Assembly (NCBI RefSeq): GCF_024707125.1
Contig: NZ_JANQAH010000007.1
Coordinates: forward strand, 558,001-622,000
Length of the DNA stretch: 64,000 nt
DNA from: Devosia sp.
GTDB lineage: Bacteria > Pseudomonadota > Alphaproteobacteria > Rhizobiales > Devosiaceae
Direction of reading: 5' to 3'
The stretch's first letter is position 1. Each line of letters opens with the position of its first letter. The notes beneath the pieces were generated by a model, which saw only the letters and a program-made list of their open reading frames with translations, ran no database searches and was not told where the DNA came from. Below, one piece after another: positions 28,371-35,915 of this stretch. The position numbers were made by a program, and so were the translations under genes.

Positions 28371-28880
28371 TCAATCCTCGTCGATTTCGCCCTCATAGGG
28401 CCGAAGCTGCTTTTCGAGGTGCACGCTCGTGAACGGATCATGCCCGCCACGCGGCTCTCCGCGTAGCGCCAGGATGTGATAGCCCTGCCGCTCATAAAAC
28501 CGCACGGCCCGCACATTGTCGGCGGGCGTTTCGAGATGCACCTTGCTGGCACCCTGCAGCTCGAGGATCGTTTCCATGCGGCCGAGCAGGCTCGCGCCAA
28601 TCCCATGGCCCTGCATGTCGGGCATCACGAAGAGATAGGGGATATAGCTCCGCCGCGCCGAGCGGGAACACCAGCCAACCACGATACCATCGATGGTGGC
28701 GACAATGGTGTTCTGCCAGTTCATGGCGGACGCCTGCGAAAGCCGCGCCCGTTCGTTTTCGCGCTGCCCGGGCTGTTCATCGAGCAATGGACGAATACCG
28801 GTGTCCCAGGCGGCGAAGGCAATGTCGGCCATGCGTGGGGCGTCGGATATTTCGGCCTTCCGAATTTCGATCACCGCCAC
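28371..28880 (-). CDS. GNAT-family N-acetyltransferase
   Basis: A 169-residue acetyl-CoA-dependent acetyltransferase of the GNAT fold: VIEIRKAEISDAPRMADIAF opens strand 1 and helix 1, and the acetyl-CoA pyrophosphate loop is MQGHGIGASLLGRME (motif A, Q/R-x-x-G-x-G/A). VHLETPADNVRAVRFYERQGY is the usual motif B region. The substrate is unknown. GTG start with GGGAG upstream. It could be transcribed with the chorismate mutase gene 37 bases upstream. Its neighbourhood includes a YjhX-type toxin homologue at 29.5 kb, whose E. coli partner YjhQ is also a GNAT protein, but the two are not adjacent here and face different ways. Confidence 0.9.
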   Translation of the reverse strand: MAVIEIRKAEISDAPRMADIAFAAWDTGIRPLLDEQPGQRENERARLSQASAMNWQNTIVATIDGIVVGWCSRSARRSYIPYLFVMPDMQGHGIGASLLGRMETILELQGASKVHLETPADNVRAVRFYERQGYHILALRGEPRGGHDPFTSVHLEKQLRPYEGEIDED

Positions 28881-28917
28881 GCCCAGCTCCCGTTACGCTT
28901 CAGTTGCGCCCGATATC

Positions 28918-29235
28918 TCACCGCGCCCGGCGACGAGCGGCGATGATGCCCTTTTCGTAGTTTACGTTCCAGTCGATCAGGGTCCGCCACAAGAGTTCGG
29001 CCTGGTCTTCGTCCAGTTCAAGATCGCCACTGCGCGTGCGAACCTTGGAAATGACCGCTTCGATACGCGCGGGATCATAGGCCTCGTGCGGATCGGTTTT
29101 GATCTCGGCCATTCTTGTCACATAGCGGTGACGCTCGGCAAGCAGGGTCAACAGGGCTTGGTCGATACGGTCGATCTCGGCCCGCACATCATCCTTGCTT
29201 TCACATTCGGCGGGCAGTTTGGCGGCAGCGGTCAC
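28918..29235 (-). CDS. Chorismate mutase (AroQ class)
   Basis: A 105-residue all-helical chorismate mutase that rearranges chorismate to prephenate on the way to Phe and Tyr. The AroQ pattern is present: VRAEIDRIDQALLTLLAERHRYVTRMAEIK carries the active-site arginine (helix 1) and lysine (IK), followed by DPARIEAVISKVR and a C-terminal helix ending in LLWRTLIDWN. It lacks fused domains. It starts with GTG. Monofunctional AroQ proteins of this size are common in Rhizobiales. The GNAT gene follows on the same strand. Confidence 0.9.
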   Translation of the reverse strand: MTAAAKLPAECESKDDVRAEIDRIDQALLTLLAERHRYVTRMAEIKTDPHEAYDPARIEAVISKVRTRSGDLELDEDQAELLWRTLIDWNVNYEKGIIAARRRAR

Positions 29236-29251
29236 GGTCTATCCTCAAGTC

Positions 29252-29407
29252 ATGCGTCTGTTGCTGGTTTGCACCGCCATGGCCACGATTTCAACCGCTG
29301 CTTTCGGAGATTCTGGACGCAATGGCAGAGCGGCGGTAGACGATACGCCATGTCTAGCCAGTCTGAGATTGCATAAGACCCCGTCCAATCGCGACGGGGC
29401 AGAATGA
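29252..29407 (+). CDS. Possible small secreted peptide (weak call)
   Basis: A 51-codon frame starting MRLLLVCTAMATISTAAFG, which looks like a signal peptide with a possible cleavage after FG, followed by a 32-residue polar tail with one cysteine. No convincing Shine-Dalgarno lies upstream, and the 3' half overlaps a GC hairpin (29379-29399), so it may be chance. It is divergent from the chorismate mutase gene. Included only because the N-terminus is unusually signal-like for random sequence. Confidence 0.2.
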   Translation: MRLLLVCTAMATISTAAFGDSGRNGRAAVDDTPCLASLRLHKTPSNRDGAE

Positions 29408-29499
29408 ACCACCCGGCCCCCTGTGCGTGATGCCAGCGGCCGGGCCCGTTTGTTCGCGACCGTGCTTATGGCACGCCGCTCCTAGACACCTCAAAGACA

Positions 29500-29742
29500 A
29501 TGAACATTTCTCGACTCGAACGCCGCGTGCTCGGCGTTTTGGCGCTTGGCGGCCGCATCTGTCTCATTCGCGATGATGACGGCAGGACGACAGATATTGA
29601 ATGCTACACCCGCGAAGGATGGGTGATGACGGACTGCACCTTGGACATGTTCAAAAGCATGCGGTCCAAGAAAGTCATCTCGTCCACGCGCGGAGGTCCA
29701 TATCGCATTACGAGGCAAGGCCTCGAAATGCTGCGCGTCTGA
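29500..29742 (+). CDS. yjhX: YjhX-family toxin homologue
   Basis: An 80-residue protein matching the E. coli YjhX family (UPF0386) from end to end as I remember it: MNISRLERRVLGVLALGGRI at the start, then RTTDIECYTREGWVMTDCTL, MFKSMRSKKVISS, and GGPYRITRQGLEMLRV at the C-terminus. YjhX is described as the toxin of the YjhX-YjhQ pair, in which the antitoxin YjhQ is a GNAT acetyltransferase. No acetyltransferase gene is adjacent here: the nearest (28371-28880) is about 600 bases away on the other strand. The toxin role is therefore an inference from the family, and this may be an orphan. Shine-Dalgarno is weak. Confidence 0.85.
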   Translation: MNISRLERRVLGVLALGGRICLIRDDDGRTTDIECYTREGWVMTDCTLDMFKSMRSKKVISSTRGGPYRITRQGLEMLRV

Positions 29743-29766
29743 TCGGGCATTATTGTGAAAAGAAAA

Positions 29767-29793
29767 GGCCGCAGGACAGACTGTCCTGCGGCC
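29767..29793 (-). terminator. Intrinsic terminator
   Basis: A perfect 13-bp inverted repeat, GGCCGCAGGACAG (29767-29779) and CTGTCCTGCGGCC (29781-29793), with one base between arms. On the minus strand it is followed by TTTTCTTTTC, so it should end the transcript of the gene that stops at 29814. On the plus side it is followed only by CAAATTT, so it may also weakly end the yjhX transcript. Confidence 0.88.
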
Positions 29794-29813
29794 CAAATTT
29801 CGCTGGGAGCGCT

Positions 29814-30131
29814 CTAGTGCTTGGTCACTTCGCTCAGCGCCGCGGCGATGTGTTCCCATTCCGCGCTGACGCTCGCTGTCGCCCGGCGCTTGCCGGCGCG
29901 GCGATACCAATAGTCGGCATTGCCCATATCGGCCTCGATCCAGTGCATCAGTGCGTGCACCCAGTCGAAAGCCTGCACGCCTTCCATCGCCTGAACGATA
30001 TTGTGCGCCTTTTCCCATTCGGGCCCGACGCGCAGCTCACCCTTCTTCAGCCACCATAGTGCCTGCAGGGGCATGCCCATATCCTTGGGCGGCTCCGACC
30101 AGTCGATCGTCGTGAAAATATCAATGGCCAT
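29814..30131 (-). CDS. Conserved hypothetical protein with AHxIVQ / YWYRRAG motifs
   Basis: A 105-residue soluble protein I cannot name. It has the motif series LQALWWLKKGEL, WEKAHNIVQAMEG, FDWVHALMHWIEADMGNADYWYRRAGK, which I believe recurs in unnamed conserved proteins with a helical, TPR-like look. I chose the ATG at 30131 with AGGAA upstream. In-frame starts about 22-25 codons further up are possible. The gene ends at a strong terminator. It is downstream of gatA (stop 30261 is further up on the same strand is not the case: gatA ends at 30261, 129 bases before this start), so it could also receive gatA read-through. Function unknown. Confidence 0.7.
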   Translation of the reverse strand: MAIDIFTTIDWSEPPKDMGMPLQALWWLKKGELRVGPEWEKAHNIVQAMEGVQAFDWVHALMHWIEADMGNADYWYRRAGKRRATASVSAEWEHIAAALSEVTKH

Positions 30132-30260
30132 CGGCGAAATTCCTGTCGGCCCGGACGCTGCCACAGGGCGCGTCACAACCAGTTTCAACTTGTGCATGGC
30201 GCGCAAATAGTGCGGAACTGCGGCGCAATCAAGCGCCGCCGTCTCCGAACGTCTTGTCGC

Positions 30261-31745
30261 TTACCACCAGCGGGTGGGCGAAAAGTCGGTGCCGGTGCTC
30301 TTTTCGATCACGCGGGCGGCCGCAAACAGCGTCTCTTCGTCGAACGGCTTGCCGATCAGCTGCAGGCCCAGTGGCAGGCCCTTACCGTCCTTGCCGGCCG
30401 GAACGGCGATGCCCGGCAGGCCCGCCATGTTCACGGTCACGGTGAAGACGTCATTGAGATACATGGCCACGGGATCTGCCGCCAAAGCCTCGTCGCCAAT
30501 GGCAAATGCCGCCGACGGCGTTGCCGGGGTCAGCACCGCGTCGACGCCTGCATTGAAGGCATCTTCGAAGTCTTTCTTGATGAGCGTGCGGACCTTCTGT
30601 GCCTTGACGTAATAGGCGTCAAAATAGCCGGCCGAGAGCACATAGGTGCCGATCATGATGCGGCGCTTCACTTCGCGGCCGAAGCCGGCAGCGCGGGTGA
30701 GTTCGTAGAGGTCGGTGATGTCTTTGCCCGAAACGCGCAGGCCATACTTCACGCCGTCATAGCGCGCGAGGTTGGACGAGGCTTCGGCCGGGGCCACGAT
30801 ATAGTAGGCCGGCAGAGCATACTTGGTGTGCGGCAGCGAAATATCCTTCACCGTCGCGCCTTCGGCCTTGAGCCATTCGAGACCCTGGTTCCACAACGCC
30901 TCGATCTCGGACGGCATGCCATCCATGCGATATTCGCGCGGCACGCCAATGGTGAGGCCCTTTACACCGCGCTCGACGGCAGCGGCAAAATCAGGAACCG
31001 CGAGATCGACACTGGTCAGATCCTTGACGTCAAAACCCGACATGGACTGCAGCATCAGCGCGGCATCTTCCACGGTACGGGCAATCGGACCAGCCTGATC
31101 GAGCGAAGAGGCGAAAGCCACCGTGCCCCAGCGCGAGCAACGGCCATAGGTCGGCTTGATGCCCACGGTGCCGGTGAACGCCGCCGGCTGGCGGATCGAA
31201 CCACCGGTATCGGTCGCGGTCGCGCCGGCGCAGAGCCATGCGGCCACAGCCGAAGCCGAACCACCCGAAGAGCCGCCCGGCACGAGATTGGCATTGCTGC
31301 CTTCGGCACGGAACGGGTTGATCACCGAGCCGTAGTAGCTGGTCTCGTTGGACGAACCCATGGCGAATTCGTCCATGTTCAGCTTGCCCAGCATCACGGC
31401 GCCATCGCGCCAGAGATTGGCTGTCACGGTCGATTCGTATTCGGGCTTGAACCCATCGAGAATGTGGCTCGCAGCCTGGGTATGCACGCCCTTGGTCGCA
31501 AAAAGATCTTTTACGCCCAGCGGAATGCCTTCCAGCAAGCCAGCCTCGCCCTTGGCCAGTTTCGCGTCGCTCGCCTTGGCCATGTCGCGCGCCTGGTCCG
31601 GCGTCGTCGCTACATAGGCATTGAGCTTGTCATTGGCAGCGTCGATGGCACCGATATAGGCCTCGGTCAGCTCCAGAGCGGAAAAGCTCTTGTCCTTGAG
31701 GCCCTTGCGGGCATCGGCGAGGCTCAGCTTGGTCAGTTCAGTCAA
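30261..31745 (-). CDS. gatA: Aspartyl/glutamyl-tRNA amidotransferase subunit A
   Basis: GatA is the glutaminase/amidase subunit that releases ammonia from Gln or Asn for GatB. The 494-residue amidase-signature protein has the Ser-cisSer-Lys triad: the lysine in [13 protein letters not shown], and the two serines in [15 protein letters not shown] and [15 protein letters not shown]. The C-terminal half contains [31 protein letters not shown] start was taken because it gives [16 protein letters not shown], the usual GatA start. It overlaps the upstream secreted-protein gene by 8 bases, so gatC, a GNAT gene, the secreted protein and gatA look like one operon. Confidence 0.96.
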   Translation of the reverse strand: MTELTKLSLADARKGLKDKSFSALELTEAYIGAIDAANDKLNAYVATTPDQARDMAKASDAKLAKGEAGLLEGIPLGVKDLFATKGVHTQAASHILDGFKPEYESTVTANLWRDGAVMLGKLNMDEFAMGSSNETSYYGSVINPFRAEGSNANLVPGGSSGGSASAVAAWLCAGATATDTGGSIRQPAAFTGTVGIKPTYGRCSRWGTVAFASSLDQAGPIARTVEDAALMLQSMSGFDVKDLTSVDLAVPDFAAAVERGVKGLTIGVPREYRMDGMPSEIEALWNQGLEWLKAEGATVKDISLPHTKYALPAYYIVAPAEASSNLARYDGVKYGLRVSGKDITDLYELTRAAGFGREVKRRIMIGTYVLSAGYFDAYYVKAQKVRTLIKKDFEDAFNAGVDAVLTPATPSAAFAIGDEALAADPVAMYLNDVFTVTVNMAGLPGIAVPAGKDGKGLPLGLQLIGKPFDEETLFAAARVIEKSTGTDFSPTRWW

Positions 31746-32205
31746 CGGTAATCTCGCTCAGATTGTCGCAGCGCGTATAAATGGTTGTGCCCGTGGGCAC
31801 TATGGCGTCGGCCGATTCCGCTTCTTCGGGCTCAAAGTTCATCGCCCACATGATATCTGCGGAGGACGCCACCTGTATCTCGGTTTCCGAATACGGCGTC
31901 ACGGCCAGGATGTCAGGATAAATTTCGCCCGGAAGCTCGCAGATTGCATCAATGAACAGATGCGTCGAGCCCTTCCGGCTTTTGACGTCGAAGAAGTTGC
32001 AATGAAACTCCATCGACTGGATACCCTTGGAAAAATCGAGGGCCAGGAAGTCGAGGTCCATGAAAGCGTCGATGCCCTTGTCCTCGATCACGCCGCACGC
32101 CTTGGCGTCGCTGACATAGATCTTGGTCTGGTCGATGCTGAGGTCCTCCTGCGCGAAGGCAGGCGCCGTCAGGGCGAACAGGGAAACAAGGGCAAGACGG
32201 ATCAT
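31738..32205 (-). CDS. Secreted protein of unknown function inside the gatC-gatA operon
   Basis: A 155-residue protein with a classic signal peptide ([19 protein letters not shown], cleavage probably after AFA). The mature part is acidic, has four cysteines ([31 protein letters not shown]) that could form two periplasmic disulfides, and is mostly beta-rich. I recognise no family. The start was chosen to give the signal peptide. It overlaps the GNAT gene upstream by 4 bases and gatA downstream by 8. A periplasmic protein in a translation operon is odd and may simply be a passenger. Confidence 0.75.
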   Translation of the reverse strand: MIRLALVSLFALTAPAFAQEDLSIDQTKIYVSDAKACGVIEDKGIDAFMDLDFLALDFSKGIQSMEFHCNFFDVKSRKGSTHLFIDAICELPGEIYPDILAVTPYSETEIQVASSADIMWAMNFEPEEAESADAIVPTGTTIYTRCDNLSEITVD

Positions 32206-32684
32206 GCGGCTTTCTCCTCGTCGAGTCGCAGCTCGAAGAAGGCCGACCACTCGCTATCGGGATAGTCGAGGAACGGCCCACGCGCCACGAATCCGTAACG
32301 TTCATAGAGCCGATGCGCCTCGAGCATGCCGTCGCCAGTGCCGGTTTCCAGCATCACGACCGGCATGCCCCGCTCGCGCGCCAGCTCGACGATCCGCTCC
32401 AGCAGCTGCCGGCCGACGCGCTGCCCGCGCACTTCCGGCACGGTGTACATGCGCTTGACTTCACCCAGCTCCGGCCCGTGCGCCTTGAGCGCGCCCATGC
32501 CCACCGCAGCGCCGGTCTCGTCCCGCGCCACGAACAGCGTCGTGTCGCTATCGGCCATCTGCTCCACAGTCATCTTGAACTGGAATTCCAGCGGCGACAG
32601 CGGCAGCAAATGGTCGTTGAGACGGTCGACGAGCCCGCGCACGTCGTCCTGAAGCGGGGTTTCAATGGCGATCGAGATCGCCAT
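32202..32684 (-). CDS. GNAT-family N-acetyltransferase
   Basis: A 160-residue GNAT acetyltransferase. Seen: DSDTTLFVARDETGAAVGMGALKAHGPELGEVKRMYTVPEVRGQRVGRQLLERIVELARERGM, where VRGQRVGRQLL is the acetyl-CoA-binding motif A and EVKRMYT the preceding beta strand, as in PhnO/YafP-like members. VMLETGTGDGMLEAHRLYERYGF is motif B. The substrate is unknown. It starts just after gatC (2 bases between) and overlaps the next gene by 4, so it is part of the gatC-gatA transcript. Confidence 0.9.
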   Translation of the reverse strand: MAISIAIETPLQDDVRGLVDRLNDHLLPLSPLEFQFKMTVEQMADSDTTLFVARDETGAAVGMGALKAHGPELGEVKRMYTVPEVRGQRVGRQLLERIVELARERGMPVVMLETGTGDGMLEAHRLYERYGFVARGPFLDYPDSEWSAFFELRLDEEKAA

Positions 32685-32686
32685 TT

Positions 32687-32974
32687 TTACTCCACCACCT
32701 TGGGCACCATGAAGAAATTGTCTTCGGTCAATGGAGCGTTCTTGACGATTCTCTCGGGATAGCCGCCGTCGGTCACAACGTCATCGCGGCGGCGCAGCTG
32801 CATCGGGGTCACGGATGTCATCGGCTCAACGCCATCGACATTCACTTCACCGAGCTGTTCGACGAAGCCCAGAATGGCATTGAGTTCATTCTGATAGCCG
32901 GCAACTTCCTCCTCCTCGATACGGATACGGGCAAGGCGCCCGATGCGCTTGACGGTGGTGGCGTCGACAGACAT
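32687..32974 (-). CDS. gatC: Aspartyl/glutamyl-tRNA amidotransferase subunit C
   Basis: GatC (95 residues) is the small scaffold subunit that wraps around GatA and joins it to GatB. The family sequence is plain: [24 protein letters not shown], then [47 protein letters not shown] and the C-terminal FFMVPKVVE. The ATG at 32974 gives the standard N-terminus. It leads a four-gene unit that ends with gatA, so the amidotransferase operon here is interrupted by an acetyltransferase and a secreted protein. Confidence 0.96.
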   Translation of the reverse strand: MSVDATTVKRIGRLARIRIEEEEVAGYQNELNAILGFVEQLGEVNVDGVEPMTSVTPMQLRRRDDVVTDGGYPERIVKNAPLTEDNFFMVPKVVE

Positions 32975-33061
32975 GGCAAACTCCAGCGAATAAGGCCTTC
33001 TTTGCCGCTTCATTAGCAATGCAGGCACCCAAAAGACAATGAAAATGCCTTATGGCAGGGA

Positions 33062-33584
33062 TCAGACTTCCACAGCCATTCCACGCTCAAGTGCAATGAG
33101 CCCCGTCCCATCGAGCCGATCCCGCAGCGCATCAAAGGCCGCATCCACCTCCGACTCGGCCCCGGCCAGCGCAACCAGCCGGGGCGCAGACCGCTCCAGC
33201 AGCTTCCCGCCGCGCTCCGCCAAACCCTCGCCAATAAGCACAACCACCGCCTGCCCCAACCAGCGCCCGACCGCCGCAAACTCCTCCCGCGCCAGCACCA
33301 ATGGCGCCTCCCCATCGGCATCGACCACCAGCACGCCCTGCCCCAGCCCAACCACCTCCGGCTTCCGCATGGCCTCATCCACCTCCAGCATCCGCAATGG
33401 CGCCCGCGGCTTCCAATCCCCCCTTCGTGCCACCCACCGCCCCGGCAAACGCCACGACGAGATCAGCCCCACTCACCAGCTCCGCCCGATCCACCCCCGG
33501 CAAAGCCCCCTCACCCTCGACAACCACAATCGCCCCCGCCGCATGAATGCGAAACGTATCGTCTCCGAACCAGGTGAGTTTCAT
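33062..33584 (-). pseudogene. Frame-broken conserved gene with metallo-beta-lactamase-like N-terminus
   Basis: Two overlapping frames together look like one protein of about 170 residues. The first begins MKLTWFGDDTFRIHAAGAIV, resembling the first strands of metallo-beta-lactamase-fold proteins such as UPF0173. The second continues DWKPRAPLRMLEVDEA, VLVVDADGEAPLVL and ends LDGTGLIALERGMAVEV. The frames join if one base is removed from the run of six Cs (plus strand) at 33418-33423. No HxHxDH metal motif is present, so even the intact form would not be a standard hydrolase. The ATG at 33584 is likely the true start. It is either a recent frameshift or a sequencing error. Confidence 0.6.
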
Positions 33585-33596
33585 AGATTCTGATCG

Positions 33597-34067
33597 CTAT
33601 CCGCTGTGTCGTTGCCGCTCCATCAAGTGGCGCGTTGCCAAAGCTACCGTACGAGGAATTGGCCTATTCTTTCGATAGTCAGCAACAAGCCTGCGGGCAA
33701 TGCCCAAGCGTACCGCCATGCCGTCTAGGCTCATGTGGAGGCTTTCCATCGCGGATCGGAACTCGTCGTTTGTTAGCTCCGCAGGCTCGGCAAGCTCGTA
33801 TAGCCATGTCGCAGCCAGCTCACTGCCATCGGACCAGACTACCGCATCGCCATATTCATCCCTGGCCGCCGTACGGAACAACTCGTCATTGGATCGTAAT
33901 TCGACAAACAGACGATGGCTGAGCAAGGCGGGCGCCACGTCGATGTCGTGCGTCTCGCCTGACTGCCATGTGACTCGCAGTCGGCGTCCCTCGAGAACCT
34001 CAACATGTTCAATGCGAGGTAATGGTGTACCTGTGCCTACCACGTCATTGCTAACCATTGAGTTCAT
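33597..34067 (-). CDS. DUF2442 protein with an HTH-like C-terminal extension
   Basis: A 156-residue protein. Residues about 18-90 match the DUF2442 fold: HVEVLEGRRLRVTWQSGETHDIDVAPALL, then the acidic-aromatic block YGDAVVWSDGSELAATWLYE. The C-terminal part (about 95-150, TNDEFRSAMESLHMSLDGMAVRLGIARRLVADYRKN) reads like a helix-turn-helix of the XRE/antitoxin type. It overlaps the DUF4160 gene by 17 bases. DUF4160-DUF2442 pairs are widespread on mobile and accessory DNA and are suspected toxin-antitoxin modules, with the DNA-binding member the likely antitoxin. That role is inferred. Base composition is lower in GC than the surrounding genes. Confidence 0.8.
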   Translation of the reverse strand: MNSMVSNDVVGTGTPLPRIEHVEVLEGRRLRVTWQSGETHDIDVAPALLSHRLFVELRSNDELFRTAARDEYGDAVVWSDGSELAATWLYELAEPAELTNDEFRSAMESLHMSLDGMAVRLGIARRLVADYRKNRPIPRTVALATRHLMERQRHSG

Positions 34068-34278
34068 TCCAAAGAGCCCACAGTTCTGTGATATGTTCTA
34101 TCGCCCAGGCCTTGCCCACCTCGTATGTCTGCCTAGGTAATTCCCCTGATACGATCTCAAGCGTCTCCAGAGAGATTATCGCGGCAAAATCCGGAGTACC
34201 GATATGAAAGTGGGGCGGGTTGTGGTCATTGGCGTACATGGTGATCTTCGCATTGCCGAAACGATAGATCGTTGGCAT
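34051..34278 (-). CDS. DUF4160 protein, partner of DUF2442
   Basis: A 75-residue protein with the DUF4160 signature: MPTIYRFGNAKITMYANDHNPPHFHI, in which the NPPHFH motif is the family hallmark, then the DFAAIISLETLEIVSGELP core and LWALWNELNG at the C-terminus. No catalytic function is established. The conserved histidines suggest a metal or catalytic site. It leads a two-gene unit with the DUF2442 gene (17-base overlap) and is preceded by about 140 bases of unusually AT-rich sequence next to ruvX. Together these look like acquired DNA and a possible toxin-antitoxin pair. Confidence 0.85.
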   Translation of the reverse strand: MPTIYRFGNAKITMYANDHNPPHFHIGTPDFAAIISLETLEIVSGELPRQTYEVGKAWAIEHITELWALWNELNG

Positions 34279-34421
34279 TCTCTGCCCCCAAAATAGTGCA
34301 CCTCACGCACTACGACAATATCCTATTCGGAAATCTATGTATGTCCGCACAACTACTTACGTATTCTTCGATCCATTTGTTCTCTTAATGTTTTCTTTTT
34401 GTTCTGTCAAATGGAGTAAAG

Positions 34422-34868
34422 ATGTCTGATGAATTGGCTGCCATTCCCCCGACCGGAAAGATCCTCGGCCTCGACCTCGGCACCAAAACTATCGGTGTCG
34501 CGGTGTCAGACGGCATGCGGTATTCGGCGAGCCCCCTCGAAACCATCAAGCGCACAAAGTTTACCCAGGACGCGGAGCGCATCATCCAGCTCGTCGCCGA
34601 GAACAACGCCGTGGCCCTCATCCTCGGCCTGCCGCTCAATATGGACGGCACCGAGGGCCCGCGCGTCCAATCCACCCGCGCCTTTGCCCGCAATCTCGCG
34701 CAAAAACTCGACCTGCCGATCGCCTTCTGGGACGAGCGCCTCTCCACCTCCGCCGTGACCCGCATGATGATTGAAGCAGATCTCCGCCGCGACCGCCGCG
34801 CCGAAGTCGTCGACAAGCTCGCCGCCAGCTACATCCTGCAGGGCGCGCTCGACCGCCTACGCCGCTAG
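34422..34868 (+). CDS. ruvX: Putative pre-16S rRNA nuclease / Holliday junction resolvase-like protein
   Basis: A 148-residue RNase H-fold nuclease of the YqgF/RuvX family, essential in many bacteria for maturing the 5' end of 16S rRNA. Landmarks are ILGLDLGTKTIGVAVSDG with the first catalytic aspartate, VALILGLPLNMDGTEGPR with the central region, FWDERLSTSAVTRMM with the catalytic acidic residues, and the C-terminal VVDKLAASYILQGALD with the last aspartate. GGAG precedes the ATG. The leader is AT-rich compared with the gene. The 3' end overlaps the converging AraC-type gene by 12 bases. Confidence 0.94.
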   Translation: MSDELAAIPPTGKILGLDLGTKTIGVAVSDGMRYSASPLETIKRTKFTQDAERIIQLVAENNAVALILGLPLNMDGTEGPRVQSTRAFARNLAQKLDLPIAFWDERLSTSAVTRMMIEADLRRDRRAEVVDKLAASYILQGALDRLRR

Positions 34869-35804
34869 ACGGCGCACTGCCACCGGCGCCTCGCCAAAAA
34901 GCTTTCGAAACGCCCGCGAAAACGCTGCCTCCGACTGGTAACCGCTCGCTTTCGCAATCCGCGATACCGACTCGCCCGTATCGACGAGTTTCAGCCGCGC
35001 CAAATGCAGCCGCCATTGCGCGAGATAGGTCATCGCCGGCTGCCCCACGAGGTCGGTAAATCGCGCCGCAAAGCCCGAGCGCGACATGCCTGCCTCCCGT
35101 GCCAGACCGGCCAGCGACCAATCCGCCTCCGGCCGCCGATGGATCAGCGCCAGCGCGCGTCCAATTTGCGGATCGCGCAGCGCCGCCAGCCAGCCCTGCC
35201 GCGCTTCGGGCGCCGTATCGAGCCATTCGCGAACGGCCTGGATCACCAGAATATCCGCCAACCGCGTCATTACCGTTTCCCCGCCGGGCCGCAGCGACGT
35301 CGCCTCGCGCGCAATCAGCCCCAGCGTACTCTGTACCCAGGCATCCAGCGCCTCGTCCCACGCATGGATGAGAATTTTTCGCGGCAAGAGATCCAGCAGC
35401 CGTTTCCCCGCCACGTGGTCAAACTGCACCACGCCCGCCATGGCCCGCACCAGCTCGCCACCGCCACCCAGCGTCATGATCTCATAGCGTTCGCTGATCT
35501 TTTCGACCGGCAGATCGAACAACGGCACGCTCGCCACACCCGATCCGCTCAGCAGCCGAAATTCCTGCCCATGCGGCAACACCAGCATGCTCCCCGCCTT
35601 GAGCACGATTTCCTCGCCATCTACCTCGGCCACGCCCTGTCCCTCAGTGACGATGACGAACATCATCGACTCGATGAGCCGCGGCATGTCGATGCCCCAG
35701 GGCGCCGTCATGGTCGCCCGGCAATAAAGCGTCCCGGTGAGGCGCAGCATGTGCAGCACCTCGCCCAGCGGATCGGAAAGCGGCACAGGCTGAAAGCAAT
35801 CCAT
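34857..35804 (-). CDS. AraC-family transcriptional regulator (cupin sensor)
   Basis: A 315-residue regulator. The N-terminal cupin region (about 1-170) contains GTLYCRATMTAPWGIDMPR and GSMLVLPHGQEFRLLSGSG, typical of the cupin_6 type AraC proteins. The C-terminal double helix-turn-helix begins at RALALIHRRPEADWSLAGLAREAGMSRSGFAARF, with YLAQWRLHLARLKLVDT and RIAKASGYQSEAAFSRAFRKLFG completing it. The ATG at 35804 was preferred to a TTG 10 codons upstream. It is divergent from the NmrA-like/DUF4345 pair, which is the classic arrangement for an AraC regulator and its target. A local role in controlling that pair is therefore likely. Confidence 0.92.
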   Translation of the reverse strand: MDCFQPVPLSDPLGEVLHMLRLTGTLYCRATMTAPWGIDMPRLIESMMFVIVTEGQGVAEVDGEEIVLKAGSMLVLPHGQEFRLLSGSGVASVPLFDLPVEKISERYEIMTLGGGGELVRAMAGVVQFDHVAGKRLLDLLPRKILIHAWDEALDAWVQSTLGLIAREATSLRPGGETVMTRLADILVIQAVREWLDTAPEARQGWLAALRDPQIGRALALIHRRPEADWSLAGLAREAGMSRSGFAARFTDLVGQPAMTYLAQWRLHLARLKLVDTGESVSRIAKASGYQSEAAFSRAFRKLFGEAPVAVRRLAA

Positions 35805-35915
35805 GGCAAGACCATCGGTTTGGACGATCTGCAAAATATCGCGGACTTCACGTGATTGATAGTCCCATCCACCGCCCCAAAATCTCCCCTGTCATCAAGA
35901 GGAGACTTTTTCATC

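Noticed and set aside
29379-29444. Two GC hairpins between the chorismate mutase and yjhX genes as terminators
   Set aside because: Neither has a clear U tract on the plus strand, and no plus-strand gene with good support ends before them.
28371-29742. The GNAT gene at 28371-28880 as the YjhQ-type antitoxin of yjhX
   Set aside because: Opposite strand, about 600 bases away, with chorismate mutase between; the association is too weak to call a toxin-antitoxin pair.
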